A stretch of 64,000 bases of DNA from M2408 sp040386975 (GCA_040386975.1 JAZKEO010000016.1:62001-126000); one strand, 5' to 3'. Counted from the first letter of the stretch, positions 8,148 to 17,509 are shown. Made by a program: numbers and translations. Notes: generated by a model from the sequence alone, not told the origin.

Positions 8148-9857
8148 TCAATAAACCTTAAAAACCGGCAAACGCATAAAACTCGCCTCAAAATATTGAC
8201 TATTTTGGTAAATGAAATACAATTGTTCCCATTGATTTGAAGCGAATTTTGCGTCATTTTTCTTTTTTTCTTCAAAAAGGGAGCGTAATTCTGAACTTTG
8301 TTCTAAAATTTTGACGGCTAAATCTTCAAAAACGTAGTCTGAAAAATATTCTTTTTCTTGTAAATAGGAATCGAAGAAATTCCAAGCGAAATAGCTGTCT
8401 TCCGTTTCTGGCTCCAAAACGGAACAAATAAATTTCTTTTTAGCTTGTTTGGTAGAGATTAAAAAATCTCCTTTTTTAAGTTGAATTTTGCCTTCTTGTT
8501 CTTCAATTTCCATTGCTGAATGCAGAAAATGTCCTTCGTAAGGTTTTGTTCCACTTTTGTAATTTCTCACGCGAAAGAAAGTTAAATTAACAAGTGAATC
8601 GTGCCTGATTTCTTTCATCTCAACTTGATTTTGTTTCAAACGTAAGACAACATCTTTACATTGAGAGCTAAGAATGTAAAATGAAGGAATTTTAGTTGAA
8701 TCACTTGTTTTATAAGTCTTGTAATGTGGAATGTAACGTTCAAAAGGTTTCGCTCTGTCGTAAAACAAACGATCTAATCCAGTTACAGTACTTTTTTTGT
8801 AGTCGTGTTCAAAACCTTTAAACAAGATGCTGTCTTTTTGTTCTGTTAATTTGTAGTTGTAGGAGTGAAATTTATCTTTTTCGAGTGATTCTAAAGCCAA
8901 ACGGCGCACATTTTTTATCGTTTTGTGATTTTTTTTAGACCAATTTGCAAGTTCTTTTAAATACAAATAAGTCGCTTCAACTCGTTGTGGAAAAGGCTTT
9001 AACATGTGAGTCTCAGTTGTAACACTGATACAGGAAAAAAGTGAAGCATAGCCATTGGCATAACGTGGTAAATCATTGAAAGCAACAATTCCTTTGTCGG
9101 GGATTTCTTCCAAAGATTCAACATACGGAAATAAATCAACGCTGTGTTTTTGCATAGCAAGTTCCAAATCTGGAATGAAATGTTTGTAAGTCAACGTGCG
9201 ATAAGCAGGTTCTAAACGTTCTTTTAGCGAGTGGATTAAGGTTAAAGTGTATTGATAATCAGCGCCATTGCTGACATGCGTATCAATGAAAATATCGGGA
9301 TTTATTGCTTGAAAAATTTTCACAAAAGTAAAGGCATTTTCAGAATCCATTTTGATAAAATCTCGGTTTAAATCAAGGTTTTGAGCATTTCCACGAAAAC
9401 CGTATTCTTCAGGACCATTTTGATTTGCTCGACTACTTGTACTGCGATTCATCATTCCGTCAACATTGTAGCACAAAATGAAAGAAAAAGAGACATTTTT
9501 ATCAAATTTCAAGTCTTTTTTTACATAATCCAAGGTGATTTTTCCGCAAGCATTAATTCCATCAGGTTCTCCAGGATGAATTCCGTTATTTATCAAGATA
9601 GCAGTTTGATTTTTGAAGTTTTGAAAGGTTTTTATGGAATCATTTTCGCCGTTTAAAACACACAAATAAATTGGTAAGCCATAATCTGAATTCCCCATGT
9701 TGTACAATTCAATTTGACCTTTTTTGGCTAAAGAATCGTAGAAATGAACCAATTTTGGGTAAGTTGGTGTTTGATTTACTGCAAATTGGGAGAAAAGGAT
9801 TTGAGGAAAACAAATGATTAAAAAAAGTCCACGACGGCGGAGAGCTATATTTTTCAT
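8148..9857 (-). CDS. M14 family zinc carboxypeptidase, exported
   Basis: M14 metallopeptidases remove C-terminal residues or cleave peptidoglycan peptides. The zinc ligands are visible as HPGE (in NNGIHPGEPDG, about residue 95) and the later His in FIDTHVSNGADYQ (about 195). The start chosen is the ATG at 9855-9857, which begins MKNIALRRRGLFLIICFP, a signal peptide ending LFSQ. The longer frame to 9923 would overlap the upstream gene by 59 bp. It lies 7 bp behind the GT39-like gene, so the two are probably co-transcribed. The later C-terminal half has no assigned domain. Confidence 0.8.
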   Translation of the reverse strand: MKNIALRRRGLFLIICFPQILFSQFAVNQTPTYPKLVHFYDSLAKKGQIELYNMGNSDYGLPIYLCVLNGENDSIKTFQNFKNQTAILINNGIHPGEPDGINACGKITLDYVKKDLKFDKNVSFSFILCYNVDGMMNRSTSSRANQNGPEEYGFRGNAQNLDLNRDFIKMDSENAFTFVKIFQAINPDIFIDTHVSNGADYQYTLTLIHSLKERLEPAYRTLTYKHFIPDLELAMQKHSVDLFPYVESLEEIPDKGIVAFNDLPRYANGYASLFSCISVTTETHMLKPFPQRVEATYLYLKELANWSKKNHKTIKNVRRLALESLEKDKFHSYNYKLTEQKDSILFKGFEHDYKKSTVTGLDRLFYDRAKPFERYIPHYKTYKTSDSTKIPSFYILSSQCKDVVLRLKQNQVEMKEIRHDSLVNLTFFRVRNYKSGTKPYEGHFLHSAMEIEEQEGKIQLKKGDFLISTKQAKKKFICSVLEPETEDSYFAWNFFDSYLQEKEYFSDYVFEDLAVKILEQSSELRSLFEEKKKNDAKFASNQWEQLYFIYQNSQYFEASFMRLPVFKVY

Positions 9858-9864
9858 ATTTAAA

Positions 9865-11808
9865 CTAAAATTTTTCATTAAATCCATAAATGATTGGATT
9901 TCCATCTCGAAGTTTGATTTCAATATTATCCACTAAAAAATTCTGTTTTCCTCTATTCCAAATAAAAACCTTCAGTTTTAAATCTTCAACTTTAAGGAAA
10001 TCCTGTGATAATTTAAAGGAATGATGTACTGAAATCCACTTATTTCTTGCGATTGATGTTTTACTTTCAATTTTGAAAGTTTCAAAAGAACTTCCTCCCC
10101 AATAATATGCACTATCTTTTGCCTCTAAGCTAACAATTAGAATTGCATCAATTAAAGTATCGGGTAAACAAGTTTTCAAAGAAACATCTACGATGTTATT
10201 TTTATTTTTGGCAAAATCCCACACATTTTTTGAAAATGTTGGTGACCATTCAGTTAAGGAATCGATTAAATAGGCATATTTTCCAGCAAACTTTACAGAA
10301 TCGGTGTATTGTTTTGGGTTTAATGAAGACCAGTTATTTGTTTTTGATTCAAAATCTAATTTTTCAATCATTTTACAACTTGATTTTTTTCCTTTTGAGC
10401 CTGCCTTGTCGGCAGACAGGAATAAATACGCTGTTCCACCAAAATAATTTTTTTGCCAAACAATTTCAGGAAAATAATCCATAATTAGAGGGACAATTGA
10501 AGGATTGACTTCAGATAAACCTCCAAAATAAAGTTCGTCGTATTTTGATGAATTCGTTTCTAAAAACAGAATGAAATCTTGCTGAGTTTTAAACGAATCA
10601 ATCCAAGTGATTTTTGATTTTACACGATGCTTTTTTATGTAATGATTCGATATTTTTCTGTTGTAATCAGCAATGATAGAAAGTGTGGTTTTTTTATTTT
10701 CAATTTTCTTAAGCTCTAAAATAAAGTGCTCTTGTGGTGATTTGTAAAAAGTTTCATAATGTTTCCTTTCTAAACATAAAACCAAGGTATTTGAAAGAAG
10801 AATTATCCCTACAAGAAAAGCGTTTATTTTAGTTTTTTGTTCTTGAATGTGTCCGAATAAAATAAAAAACAAGAAAGGAAAATTGAAAATCAAAACAGAA
10901 TATTGCAAAACACTATTCACATATTTTGAATAGAAAAAGCCAATTAAGAATGGGAGGAAAAACCAAATTACTGCAATAATAAAATTCTTTTTATTAAGTG
11001 TTTTTCGTCTAAAAATACCGAAAATCATCAAGGAAAAAACAAGTGAGAATGTAAAGTAAGAAAACTGGAAAATGTATTTCAAATAAGAAATAATAAAATC
11101 GTTTTTTGGTTTTCCGAGCCATCCCTCAACACCACCAACTTTTAATTGGTAGAAAAATATCGGTAAATGTGGAAGATATAAAACGATGATTGCTAGCCCA
11201 CACAAAAAATAAGGTAAAAATTGTTTTTTCTGAATTAAGAAAAGTCCACTTACACCAATAATTAAAGCAAATAATAGGCTAAAATGATGATTGTAAGTAC
11301 AAAGTGAGGCTGAAAGAACAAATAAAATGTAATTCCAATAGCGTTTTTTTCCTTTTTCTTTGATGATTCTCGTTAGAAATAAAACCATTAGTAAACAAAA
11401 AAGTAAACCGCTGATGTATGGTCGTGCGATTTGACTGTAAACAACTGTGTATTGTAAAGTAGCTAAAAATGAAGCACAAATTAAGGCTATTGTTTCGTTG
11501 TACCACATTTTTGCTATTCGATACAAAACTAAAATGGATAAAATTCCAAAAATGATAAAAGGAAACTTTACACTCATTTCTGTATAACCGAATAGCTGAA
11601 CCCAATAATAAATGAAAACTTGAATTCCTGCTGGGTGACCGTCGATAATTACTCCTTTAGATATTAAATCAGAAAACGAATCGTAATGCGTTCTGAATAA
11701 GGCACTAAATTCATCATTCGTAAATGGAATTTCAGAATAGTTCCAAAAACGCAAAATTGTTGCAACTAAAAGTATTGTTAAAAGTAAAAAGTTGTTTTTC
11801 AATCTCAT
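9865..11808 (-). CDS. GT39/ArnT-like integral membrane glycosyltransferase
   Basis: The N-terminal 400 residues hold about ten transmembrane segments. The first periplasmic loop contains the acidic pair TNDEFSAL and a downstream YSQIARPYISG segment, as in the PMT/ArnT/GT39 superfamily, which uses polyprenyl-phosphate sugars. The C-terminal third (about 430-647) is soluble and ends in a beta-sandwich-like segment. The gene contains an extra short palindromic repeat that encodes SADKAGSKG, likely an insertion in a loop. The start at 11806-11808 sits 5 nt after a TAAATTTG box. The acceptor is unknown; lipid or protein O-glycosylation is possible. Confidence 0.75.
   Translation of the reverse strand: MRLKNNFLLLTILLVATILRFWNYSEIPFTNDEFSALFRTHYDSFSDLISKGVIIDGHPAGIQVFIYYWVQLFGYTEMSVKFPFIIFGILSILVLYRIAKMWYNETIALICASFLATLQYTVVYSQIARPYISGLLFCLLMVLFLTRIIKEKGKKRYWNYILFVLSASLCTYNHHFSLLFALIIGVSGLFLIQKKQFLPYFLCGLAIIVLYLPHLPIFFYQLKVGGVEGWLGKPKNDFIISYLKYIFQFSYFTFSLVFSLMIFGIFRRKTLNKKNFIIAVIWFFLPFLIGFFYSKYVNSVLQYSVLIFNFPFLFFILFGHIQEQKTKINAFLVGIILLSNTLVLCLERKHYETFYKSPQEHFILELKKIENKKTTLSIIADYNRKISNHYIKKHRVKSKITWIDSFKTQQDFILFLETNSSKYDELYFGGLSEVNPSIVPLIMDYFPEIVWQKNYFGGTAYLFLSADKAGSKGKKSSCKMIEKLDFESKTNNWSSLNPKQYTDSVKFAGKYAYLIDSLTEWSPTFSKNVWDFAKNKNNIVDVSLKTCLPDTLIDAILIVSLEAKDSAYYWGGSSFETFKIESKTSIARNKWISVHHSFKLSQDFLKVEDLKLKVFIWNRGKQNFLVDNIEIKLRDGNPIIYGFNEKF
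10400..10420. repeat. short palindromic repeat inside the GT39-like gene
   Basis: The sequence has a CTGCC/GGCAG stem with a 5-nt loop (10401-10415), flanked by CCTG...CAGG. It is GC-rich against an AT-rich background, stays in frame, and resembles the repeat at 54157-54176. Confidence 0.6.
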
Positions 11809-11813
11809 TGAGA

Positions 11814-11821
11814 CAAATTTA
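11814..11821 (-). promoter_or_regulatory. TAnnTTTG box upstream of the GT39-like gene
   Basis: TAAATTTG on the minus strand ends 5 nt before the ATG at 11808. The -33 element is not convincing. The box lies in a short divergent region shared with trmD. Confidence 0.45.
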
Positions 11822-11884
11822 GTAAAAAATGGTATTTATTTGTCTAATTTTCAAATTACTCAATTTTCAAATCTTCAAATTGAT

Positions 11885-11892
11885 TATATTTG
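11885..11892 (+). promoter_or_regulatory. TAnnTTTG box upstream of trmD
   Basis: TATATTTG ends 4 nt before the trmD ATG at 11897, the same arrangement as at smpB and uvrB. No good -33 TTG is present 17-23 nt upstream. Confidence 0.5.
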
Positions 11893-11896
11893 CATT

Positions 11897-12574
11897 ATGC
11901 GGATTGATATTTTAACAATTTTACCAGCTTTGTTGCAAGGACCATTTTCGGACTCGATTTTAAAACGTGCTCAAGAAAAATCCTTGGTTGAAATTGTTAT
12001 TCATAACATTCGCGATTATTCGACTTCTAAACACAAAAATGTTGACGATTATCAATACGGTGGGGGAGCAGGAATGGTTATGTCTATTGAACCAATCGCA
12101 ATTTTAATTGAAAAACTGAAAGCCGAACGCAACTACGATGAAATTATTTACATGACGCCAGATGGAGAAATTTTGGATCAAAGAATGTCAAATAATCTTT
12201 CACTTGGTGAAAATATCATGATACTTTGTGGACATTACAAAGGTGTTGATGAAAGAGTTCGCGAACATTACATAACGAGAGAAATTTCGATTGGTTCCTA
12301 TGTGCTTTCTGGTGGAGAATTAGCTGCAGCAGTTGTTGTGGATAGTATTGTTCGACTGCTACCAGGTGTTTTGAATGATGAAACTTCAGCTTTGACAGAT
12401 AGTTTTCAAGATGATTTACTTTCACCACCTGTTTATACACGTCCAGAAGAATTTAATGGAATGAAAGTTCCAGAAATTTTGTTGACAGGCGATTTCAAAA
12501 AAATTGACCTTTGGCGGGAGGAAAAGGCATTGGAGAGAACAAAAAAGAGAAGACCAGATTTATTAAAAGATTAG
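11897..12574 (+). CDS. trmD: tRNA (guanine37-N1)-methyltransferase TrmD
   Basis: TrmD makes m1G37 in tRNA using SAM and prevents +1 frameshifting. The product (225 aa) shows the SPOUT knot signatures YGGGAGMVM, CGHYKGVDERV and SIGSYVLSGGELAA, and the C-terminal catalytic segment RPEEFNGMKVPEILLTGDF. The start at 11897 gives MRIDILTILPALLQGPF, matching the family N-terminus. An open frame from 11792 would include the promoter region and is rejected. The next genes also act in translation (TsaC/Sua5 and CCA-adding enzyme). Confidence 0.95.
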   Translation: MRIDILTILPALLQGPFSDSILKRAQEKSLVEIVIHNIRDYSTSKHKNVDDYQYGGGAGMVMSIEPIAILIEKLKAERNYDEIIYMTPDGEILDQRMSNNLSLGENIMILCGHYKGVDERVREHYITREISIGSYVLSGGELAAAVVVDSIVRLLPGVLNDETSALTDSFQDDLLSPPVYTRPEEFNGMKVPEILLTGDFKKIDLWREEKALERTKKRRPDLLKD

Positions 12575-12598
12575 ATTTTACTACTAAAAATATTGATT

Positions 12599-13156
12599 AT
12601 GGAAAATTTTGAGCAAATTATTGAGACTTTAAAAGATGGCGGTACAATTCTTTATCCAACAGATACAATTTGGGGTTTAGGTTGTGATGCAACAAATGAA
12701 GAAGCTTGTAAAAAAATCTTGGAAATCAAAAAACGTCCAGAAACGAAAAGTTTTATCATTTTAGTAGATAGTTTTCAGATGCTGGAAAAATATGTTCCTG
12801 AATTTTCAGATGTTTGCTATGAATTGGCTGAATTGGCAATTCGACCGCTTACAATCATTTATCCAAAAGCGAAAGGTTTAGCTCCTTCTGTTTTGGGTGA
12901 AGATGGTTCAGTTGGGATTCGTTTGACAAAAGACCCTCTTTGTTTGAAATTGATTAAAGGTCTAAAAAAGCCTCTAGTTTCTACATCGGCAAATTTTTCA
13001 GGAGAAGCTTACCCAACTTGTTTCAATGATATAAACACGGAATTAAAAGCATCTGTTGACCACATGATTTTGGAACGTTTGGAAGAAAAACAAATTACTC
13101 CTTCTCAAATCATCAAAATTGGTTTGGATAGTTCAATCAAAATTGTGAGAAAGTAA
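12599..13156 (+). CDS. L-threonylcarbamoyladenylate synthase (TsaC/Sua5/YwlC family)
   Basis: This family makes threonylcarbamoyl-AMP for the t6A37 tRNA modification. Characteristic segments are GGTILYPTDTIWGLGCDA, IKKRPETKSFIIL, RPLTIIYP, SVGIRLTKD and PLVSTSANFSGE. At 185 residues it is the short TsaC-like form without the Sua5 C-terminal domain. The start is the ATG at 12599 rather than the TTG two codons earlier. It follows trmD by 24 bp and is probably in the same transcript. Confidence 0.9.
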   Translation: MENFEQIIETLKDGGTILYPTDTIWGLGCDATNEEACKKILEIKKRPETKSFIILVDSFQMLEKYVPEFSDVCYELAELAIRPLTIIYPKAKGLAPSVLGEDGSVGIRLTKDPLCLKLIKGLKKPLVSTSANFSGEAYPTCFNDINTELKASVDHMILERLEEKQITPSQIIKIGLDSSIKIVRK

Positions 13157-13261
13157 AATCAAAATAATAGACATAAGACTGCAAGACAAAAGACTTGATT
13201 ATTGTTGATATGTGTTTAATTTTGTACACTTAACTTTTAACTCTTCACTTTTTAAAATTAA

Positions 13262-14671
13262 ATGAATTTATCACAACATCTCAAACATCCAGTTTTTAAA
13301 GTTACATCTCAAATTTGCACGGAAAACAATTTGAAAGCGTATGTGGTTGGAGGTTTTGTGCGTGATTTAATTTTAGAAAGACCCTCCAAAGATATTGATA
13401 TCGTTGTGGTTGGGAGTGGGCTTGAATTGGCAGAAAAATGTGCAGAGAAATTGAGAGTAAAGAAAGTTTCTTTTTTTAAAAATTTCGGAACAGCTCAATT
13501 CAAATACAAAGATTTAGATGTTGAATTTGTTGGAGCCAGAAAAGAATCCTATTCCCACGATTCAAGAAAACCTCTTGTGGAAAATGGAACACTTCAAGAC
13601 GATCAATTGCGAAGAGATTTTACCATAAATGCTATGGCAATAAGTCTTCATGGAGATGATTTTGGCGAATTAGTTGACCCGTTTAATGGTTTGCAAGATA
13701 TTGAAAATCAAGTTTTAAAAACGCCACAAGACGCGGCACAAACGTATTCGGATGATCCATTGCGCATGATGCGTGCAATTCGTTTTGCTACACAACTGAA
13801 CTTTAAAATAGAAGCAAAAAGTTTACAAGCAATTTTAGAAAATTCAGCTCGTTTAGAAATTATTTCCAAAGAGCGAATCATAGATGAATTGAACAAAATC
13901 ATTTTGTCAAAAGAACCGTCTCGAGGCTTTAAATTATTATTTTCTACAAAGCTTTTACATCAATTTTTCCCTGAAATGATTGCACTTCAAGGTGTTGAAA
14001 CCATCAATGGAAAATCACATAAAGATAATTTCTTTCACACCTTAGAAGTGTTAGATAATATTTCTCAAAACACAGATAATCTTTGGTTGCGTTGGGCGGC
14101 AATTCTGCACGATATTGCAAAACCTCCAACAAAACGATTTGACCAAAGAGTGGGCTGGACTTTTCATGGTCACGAGGATTTGGGTGCAAGAATGACTCCG
14201 AAAATTTTTAAGAATTTAAAATTGCCTCTAGATCATAAAATGAAATATGTTCAGAAATTGGTTCGCTTGCATTTACGTCCTATTTCCCTGGTGAAAGGCG
14301 ATGTGTCGGATTCGGCAATAAGAAGATTGCTGTTTGAAGCGGGAGATGACATTGAAGATTTGATGACACTTTGTAATGCCGATATTACTTCTAAAAATGA
14401 ATTTAAAGTTGTGAAATACCGCAAGAATTTTGAATTGGTTTCACAAAAATTAAAAGATGTTGAAGCTAAAGATCAAGTTCGTAATTTTCAACCACCAATT
14501 TCGGGTGAATTGATTATGGAAATCTATAATTTAAAGCCTTGTGCAGAAATTGGGACATTGAAAAATCAAATTAAGGACGCGATTTTAGAAGGAACAATTC
14601 AAAATGATTACGACGAAGCCTATGCCTATTTGCTTGTCTTAGCGGAAAAAATGGGCTTAAAGAAAGTTTGA
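13262..14671 (+). CDS. cca: CCA tRNA nucleotidyltransferase with HD domain
   Basis: The N-terminal nucleotidyltransferase domain shows the class II signature GGFVRDLILERPSKDIDIVV, with the GG and DxD catalytic motifs, followed by LRRDFTINAMAI and the arginine-rich DPLRMMRAIRFA. An HD phosphohydrolase domain follows (WAAILHDIAKPPT, about residues 275-290, and FHGHED). Such enzymes add or repair the 3' CCA of tRNA; the HD domain adds phosphatase activity in some members. At 469 aa it has the usual length for Bacteroidota. It lies about 100 bp downstream of the TsaC/Sua5 gene, and the two may be separately transcribed. Confidence 0.92.
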   Translation: MNLSQHLKHPVFKVTSQICTENNLKAYVVGGFVRDLILERPSKDIDIVVVGSGLELAEKCAEKLRVKKVSFFKNFGTAQFKYKDLDVEFVGARKESYSHDSRKPLVENGTLQDDQLRRDFTINAMAISLHGDDFGELVDPFNGLQDIENQVLKTPQDAAQTYSDDPLRMMRAIRFATQLNFKIEAKSLQAILENSARLEIISKERIIDELNKIILSKEPSRGFKLLFSTKLLHQFFPEMIALQGVETINGKSHKDNFFHTLEVLDNISQNTDNLWLRWAAILHDIAKPPTKRFDQRVGWTFHGHEDLGARMTPKIFKNLKLPLDHKMKYVQKLVRLHLRPISLVKGDVSDSAIRRLLFEAGDDIEDLMTLCNADITSKNEFKVVKYRKNFELVSQKLKDVEAKDQVRNFQPPISGELIMEIYNLKPCAEIGTLKNQIKDAILEGTIQNDYDEAYAYLLVLAEKMGLKKV

Positions 14672-14754
14672 TTTTTAGATTTTCTGTTTCAAAAAAAATA
14701 GTATTTTTGTAATTTACATTAATTTCAACTTAAATTACGACAAAAAACAACAAT

Positions 14755-15318
14755 ATGAGTGCTTTAAAATTTCGTGTTTTATTAGATACAGAGCAAGAAT
14801 CTGAAATTTTTCGAGATATTTTAATCGATGAAAACGATAATTTTGAATCCCTCTATCACGCAATAATTTCATCATTTCGATTTGAAGGTGACCAAATGGC
14901 TTCTTTTTATATGTCAAATGAAGATTGGGATAAAGGTCACGAAATCAGTTTGATGGATATGAATTATGGCGATGAATCAATTGATGAAGTTGCTTCCGTT
15001 ATGTCATCAGCGATTTTAAGAGATTTCATGCATGAAGCAGATCAAAAAGTTATTTTGGTTTATGATTTCATGCGCATGTGGATTTTCTTGATTGAATTGT
15101 TAGAAAAAAATGATTCGATTGTAAAAACGCCTGAAGTTATTTTGTCAATTGGAATGGCTCCGCCAGAAGATTCAAGAATAGCCAATTTAAATGACGACGA
15201 TGATGACGATTTGTATTCGGATGAATTTGACGACGAAGAAGATGACGATAATCCATTTGGAGACGATTATGAAGATGGATATAGCGATGAAGATTACTCA
15301 AAATTTGATGATTATTAA
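14755..15318 (+). CDS. pRiA4b ORF-3/IS1096-passenger-like domain protein with acidic tail
   Basis: The N-terminal 130 residues resemble the plasmid pRiA4b ORF-3-like domain (ALKFRVLLD, FESLYHAIISSF, VYDFMRMWIFLIELL). This domain is widespread in Bacteroidota chromosomes, where it is annotated as an IS1096 passenger relative. The last 45 residues are extremely acidic, mostly Asp and Glu with Gly and Tyr. No transposase or inverted repeats flank the gene, so it is a resident gene and not part of an element. Molecular function is unknown. A weak TATTTTTG box lies at 14702-14709. Confidence 0.75.
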   Translation: MSALKFRVLLDTEQESEIFRDILIDENDNFESLYHAIISSFRFEGDQMASFYMSNEDWDKGHEISLMDMNYGDESIDEVASVMSSAILRDFMHEADQKVILVYDFMRMWIFLIELLEKNDSIVKTPEVILSIGMAPPEDSRIANLNDDDDDDLYSDEFDDEEDDDNPFGDDYEDGYSDEDYSKFDDY

Positions 15319-15346
15319 TAGTTTGTAGTTCGGAGTTAGGAGTGTT

Positions 15347-15378
15347 AACTCATAACTCATAACTCATAACTCATAACT
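15347..15378. repeat. tandem AACTCAT repeat
   Basis: Four perfect copies of the 7-bp unit AACTCAT plus a partial copy lie directly before the start of the methyltransferase gene at 15386. Confidence 0.85.
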
Positions 15379-15385
15379 AAGTAAA

Positions 15386-16087
15386 ATGAACGACCCAATA
15401 GGAAAAGCGATAGAAGATTACGCAAGATTCAAAAAACCAGCAGACATCATTGTTTCATCAGATATTTGTGAAGACGATATAATTCCAGTAGAAGTTTTAT
15501 TTCGTACTTACGAAGACATGCCAGAATTAGAGCAATTAGCTTTAGAAGAATGTAAAGGTTCAATCTTGGACGTTGGTGCTGGAGCAGGATCACATGCGAC
15601 TTATCTTTCAGATTTAGGTAAAAAGGTTGTGGCGATTGATATTTCAAAAGGAGCTGTTGATTACATGAAAATGAATGGTTTAGATGCTCGTCAAGAAGAT
15701 TTTTTTAAGTTAAAAGGACAAAAATTTGACACCATTTTGATGTTAATGAATGGAATTGGAATTGCTGGAACCTTAGCTAATTTGGAAAACACATTCGAAC
15801 ATGCTAAAACGCTTTTAAATCCAGGAGGTTCAATTTTGTGCGATTCTTCAGATATAAAATATTTGTATGAAGACGAAGAAGGTGCTTTGTGGATGAATTT
15901 GAATTCTGATTATTACGGAAATTTTAAGTTTGAAATGTCTTACAAAAAAGAAAAAGGCACAACTTTTGACTGGCTTTATGTAGATTTCGATAATTTGTTT
16001 TTAGCAGCAAAAAATGTGGGTTTGAAAGCTTCACGTTTGTATGATAAAGACGATCATTATTTAGCGAAAATTACCTTAGAAAATTAA
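15386..16087 (+). CDS. class I SAM-dependent methyltransferase
   Basis: The SAM-binding motif I is ILDVGAGAGSHATYL (about residues 60-74), followed by the acidic end of strand 2 in VVAIDISKGAVDYMK and motif II around FDTILMLMNGIGIAG. Length (233 aa) and fold fit the Methyltransf_11/25 group. Nothing in the sequence gives the substrate. The gene is followed closely by the TraB/GumN gene (7 bp), so they are likely co-transcribed. The start is preceded by the AACTCAT repeat. Confidence 0.8.
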   Translation: MNDPIGKAIEDYARFKKPADIIVSSDICEDDIIPVEVLFRTYEDMPELEQLALEECKGSILDVGAGAGSHATYLSDLGKKVVAIDISKGAVDYMKMNGLDARQEDFFKLKGQKFDTILMLMNGIGIAGTLANLENTFEHAKTLLNPGGSILCDSSDIKYLYEDEEGALWMNLNSDYYGNFKFEMSYKKEKGTTFDWLYVDFDNLFLAAKNVGLKASRLYDKDDHYLAKITLEN

Positions 16088-16094
16088 GTTCTTA

Positions 16095-17006
16095 ATGAGA
16101 AGTTTGATTAAATTTTGCTTTTTAGCATTGATTTCATTTGTTTTTTTAGCTCTTTCATCAAAAAAAGAGGTTAAAGTAAAATCAAGTGGTGGTGAAGAAG
16201 TAAAAACATCACTTTTATGGAAAATTGAAGGAAATGGTTTGTCAAAACCGTCTTATCTTTTTGGAACCATGCATTTGATTCAAAAAGAATATTTTTATTT
16301 CCCTTCAAGTTTGGAGAAAATCATCAAAAAATCAGATTTAGTAGTCATGGAACTCAGTATGGAAGAAATGAACAACCAAACTGAAGCCATGAAATACTTG
16401 GTTTTGAAAGAAGGGAAAATGATGGATTATTTTGATGAAAAACAACAAGATTCCATTTATACTTGGGCAAAAAAGAAATTGTTTATAGATAAAACAATGT
16501 TCGACGCAACTTTTTCTCAATTTAAGCCTTTTGTACTTGTTCAAACAGCTATTCAAATGAGTTTTATAGGGAAAACTGAATCCTATGAAATGACAATCAA
16601 TGATTTAGCTGTAAAACACAAAATTAAAACACTGGGTCTTGAAAAAATGGCTGAGCAAATGAAAATTTTTGATGATTTAACACGTGAACAACAAGCTTCT
16701 ATGGTGATGGAAGGAATTCGTGATGAAGAAAAAACAATCGCCGAAATGAATAAAATGCAAGGAATTTATAAAAGGCAAAAATTAGATTCACTTTACATTA
16801 TTTCACAAGAAATGGGCGATGTTTTTGCTGAAATTGAAAACGAAATTTTAATAAATCGCAACAAAAGGTGGATTGAACCAATTGAAAAATACATCAAATC
16901 GGGACAAACATTTATCGCTGTTGGAGCGGCACATTTGCCAAGCGAATTTGGAGTAATCGAATTACTTAGAAAAAAAGGTTATACAGTTTCTCCAGTCAAA
17001 ATTTAA
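16095..17006 (+). CDS. TraB/GumN family exported protein
   Basis: An N-terminal hydrophobic segment (ending about residue 23) is followed by the family hallmarks LWKIEGNGLSKPSYLFGTMH and, at the C-terminus, FIAVGAAHLPSEFGVIELLR. These GTMH and GAAHL motifs provide paired His/Glu residues of the TIKI/TraB metalloprotease-like clan. Bacterial members are secreted or membrane-bound, and their physiological substrates are not established. The protein is of normal length (303 aa) and lies in a compact run with the methyltransferase and the FKBP gene. Confidence 0.8.
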   Translation: MRSLIKFCFLALISFVFLALSSKKEVKVKSSGGEEVKTSLLWKIEGNGLSKPSYLFGTMHLIQKEYFYFPSSLEKIIKKSDLVVMELSMEEMNNQTEAMKYLVLKEGKMMDYFDEKQQDSIYTWAKKKLFIDKTMFDATFSQFKPFVLVQTAIQMSFIGKTESYEMTINDLAVKHKIKTLGLEKMAEQMKIFDDLTREQQASMVMEGIRDEEKTIAEMNKMQGIYKRQKLDSLYIISQEMGDVFAEIENEILINRNKRWIEPIEKYIKSGQTFIAVGAAHLPSEFGVIELLRKKGYTVSPVKI

Positions 17007-17053
17007 TCATGAACACGAAGTCTCACGAATTCAAAATAAAGAAAATTAAAAAA

Positions 17054-17509
17054 ATGAGTAATAAAATTCTTTACGTATTTACACTTCTTCTTTTACTTTA
17101 TTCTTGTGGAACCTATTCTGAACAAGACAAAACAGATTTTGACAAAAAGATTAAAAATTTCATCAAAAAATCGGGTGTGAAATATCAAAAATCAGAATCT
17201 GGATTGTATTATGCGATTGAAACTGTTGGTGAAGGTGAATTTGTTAAATTAACTGATGAGGTAAGTTTTACTTACGAAGGAAAATTGTTGAGTGGAGAAA
17301 TTTTTGATGGAGAAAATAAGAAAAAACCGATTACTTTTAAAGTGAATGAATTGATTCAAGGTTGGCAAGAAGCTTTACTTTATCTTAAAAAAGGAGGGAA
17401 AATTCAATTACTTGTTCCGCCACAATTAGGCTATGGAGATTATGAATTAGACGATATTCCAGTCAATTCAATACTTTATTTTCATTTGGAAGTTGTTGAT
17501 GTAAACTAG
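17054..17509 (+). CDS. FKBP-type peptidyl-prolyl isomerase lipoprotein
   Basis: The chosen ATG at 17054 gives a classic lipoprotein signal (MSNKILYVFTLLLLLYSCG). The earlier ATG at 17009 would put 15 charged residues ahead of it and is less likely. The rest is one FKBP domain: VSFTYEGKLLSGEIFDGE, the VNELIQGWQEALLYLKKGGK segment and LLVPPQLGYGDYELDDIPVNSILYFHLEV. It probably assists folding of exported proteins in the periplasm. Its stop overlaps the convergent kinase gene by 4 bp. Confidence 0.85.
   Translation: MSNKILYVFTLLLLLYSCGTYSEQDKTDFDKKIKNFIKKSGVKYQKSESGLYYAIETVGEGEFVKLTDEVSFTYEGKLLSGEIFDGENKKKPITFKVNELIQGWQEALLYLKKGGKIQLLVPPQLGYGDYELDDIPVNSILYFHLEVVDVN

Noticed and set aside
11792..11896. 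N-terminal extension of TrmD
   Set aside because: It would translate the promoter box and repeated CAAAT-rich DNA; the family starts at MRIDILTILP.
14755..15318. Insertion sequence remnant
   Set aside because: There is no transposase, inverted repeat or target duplication around the IS1096-passenger-like gene.
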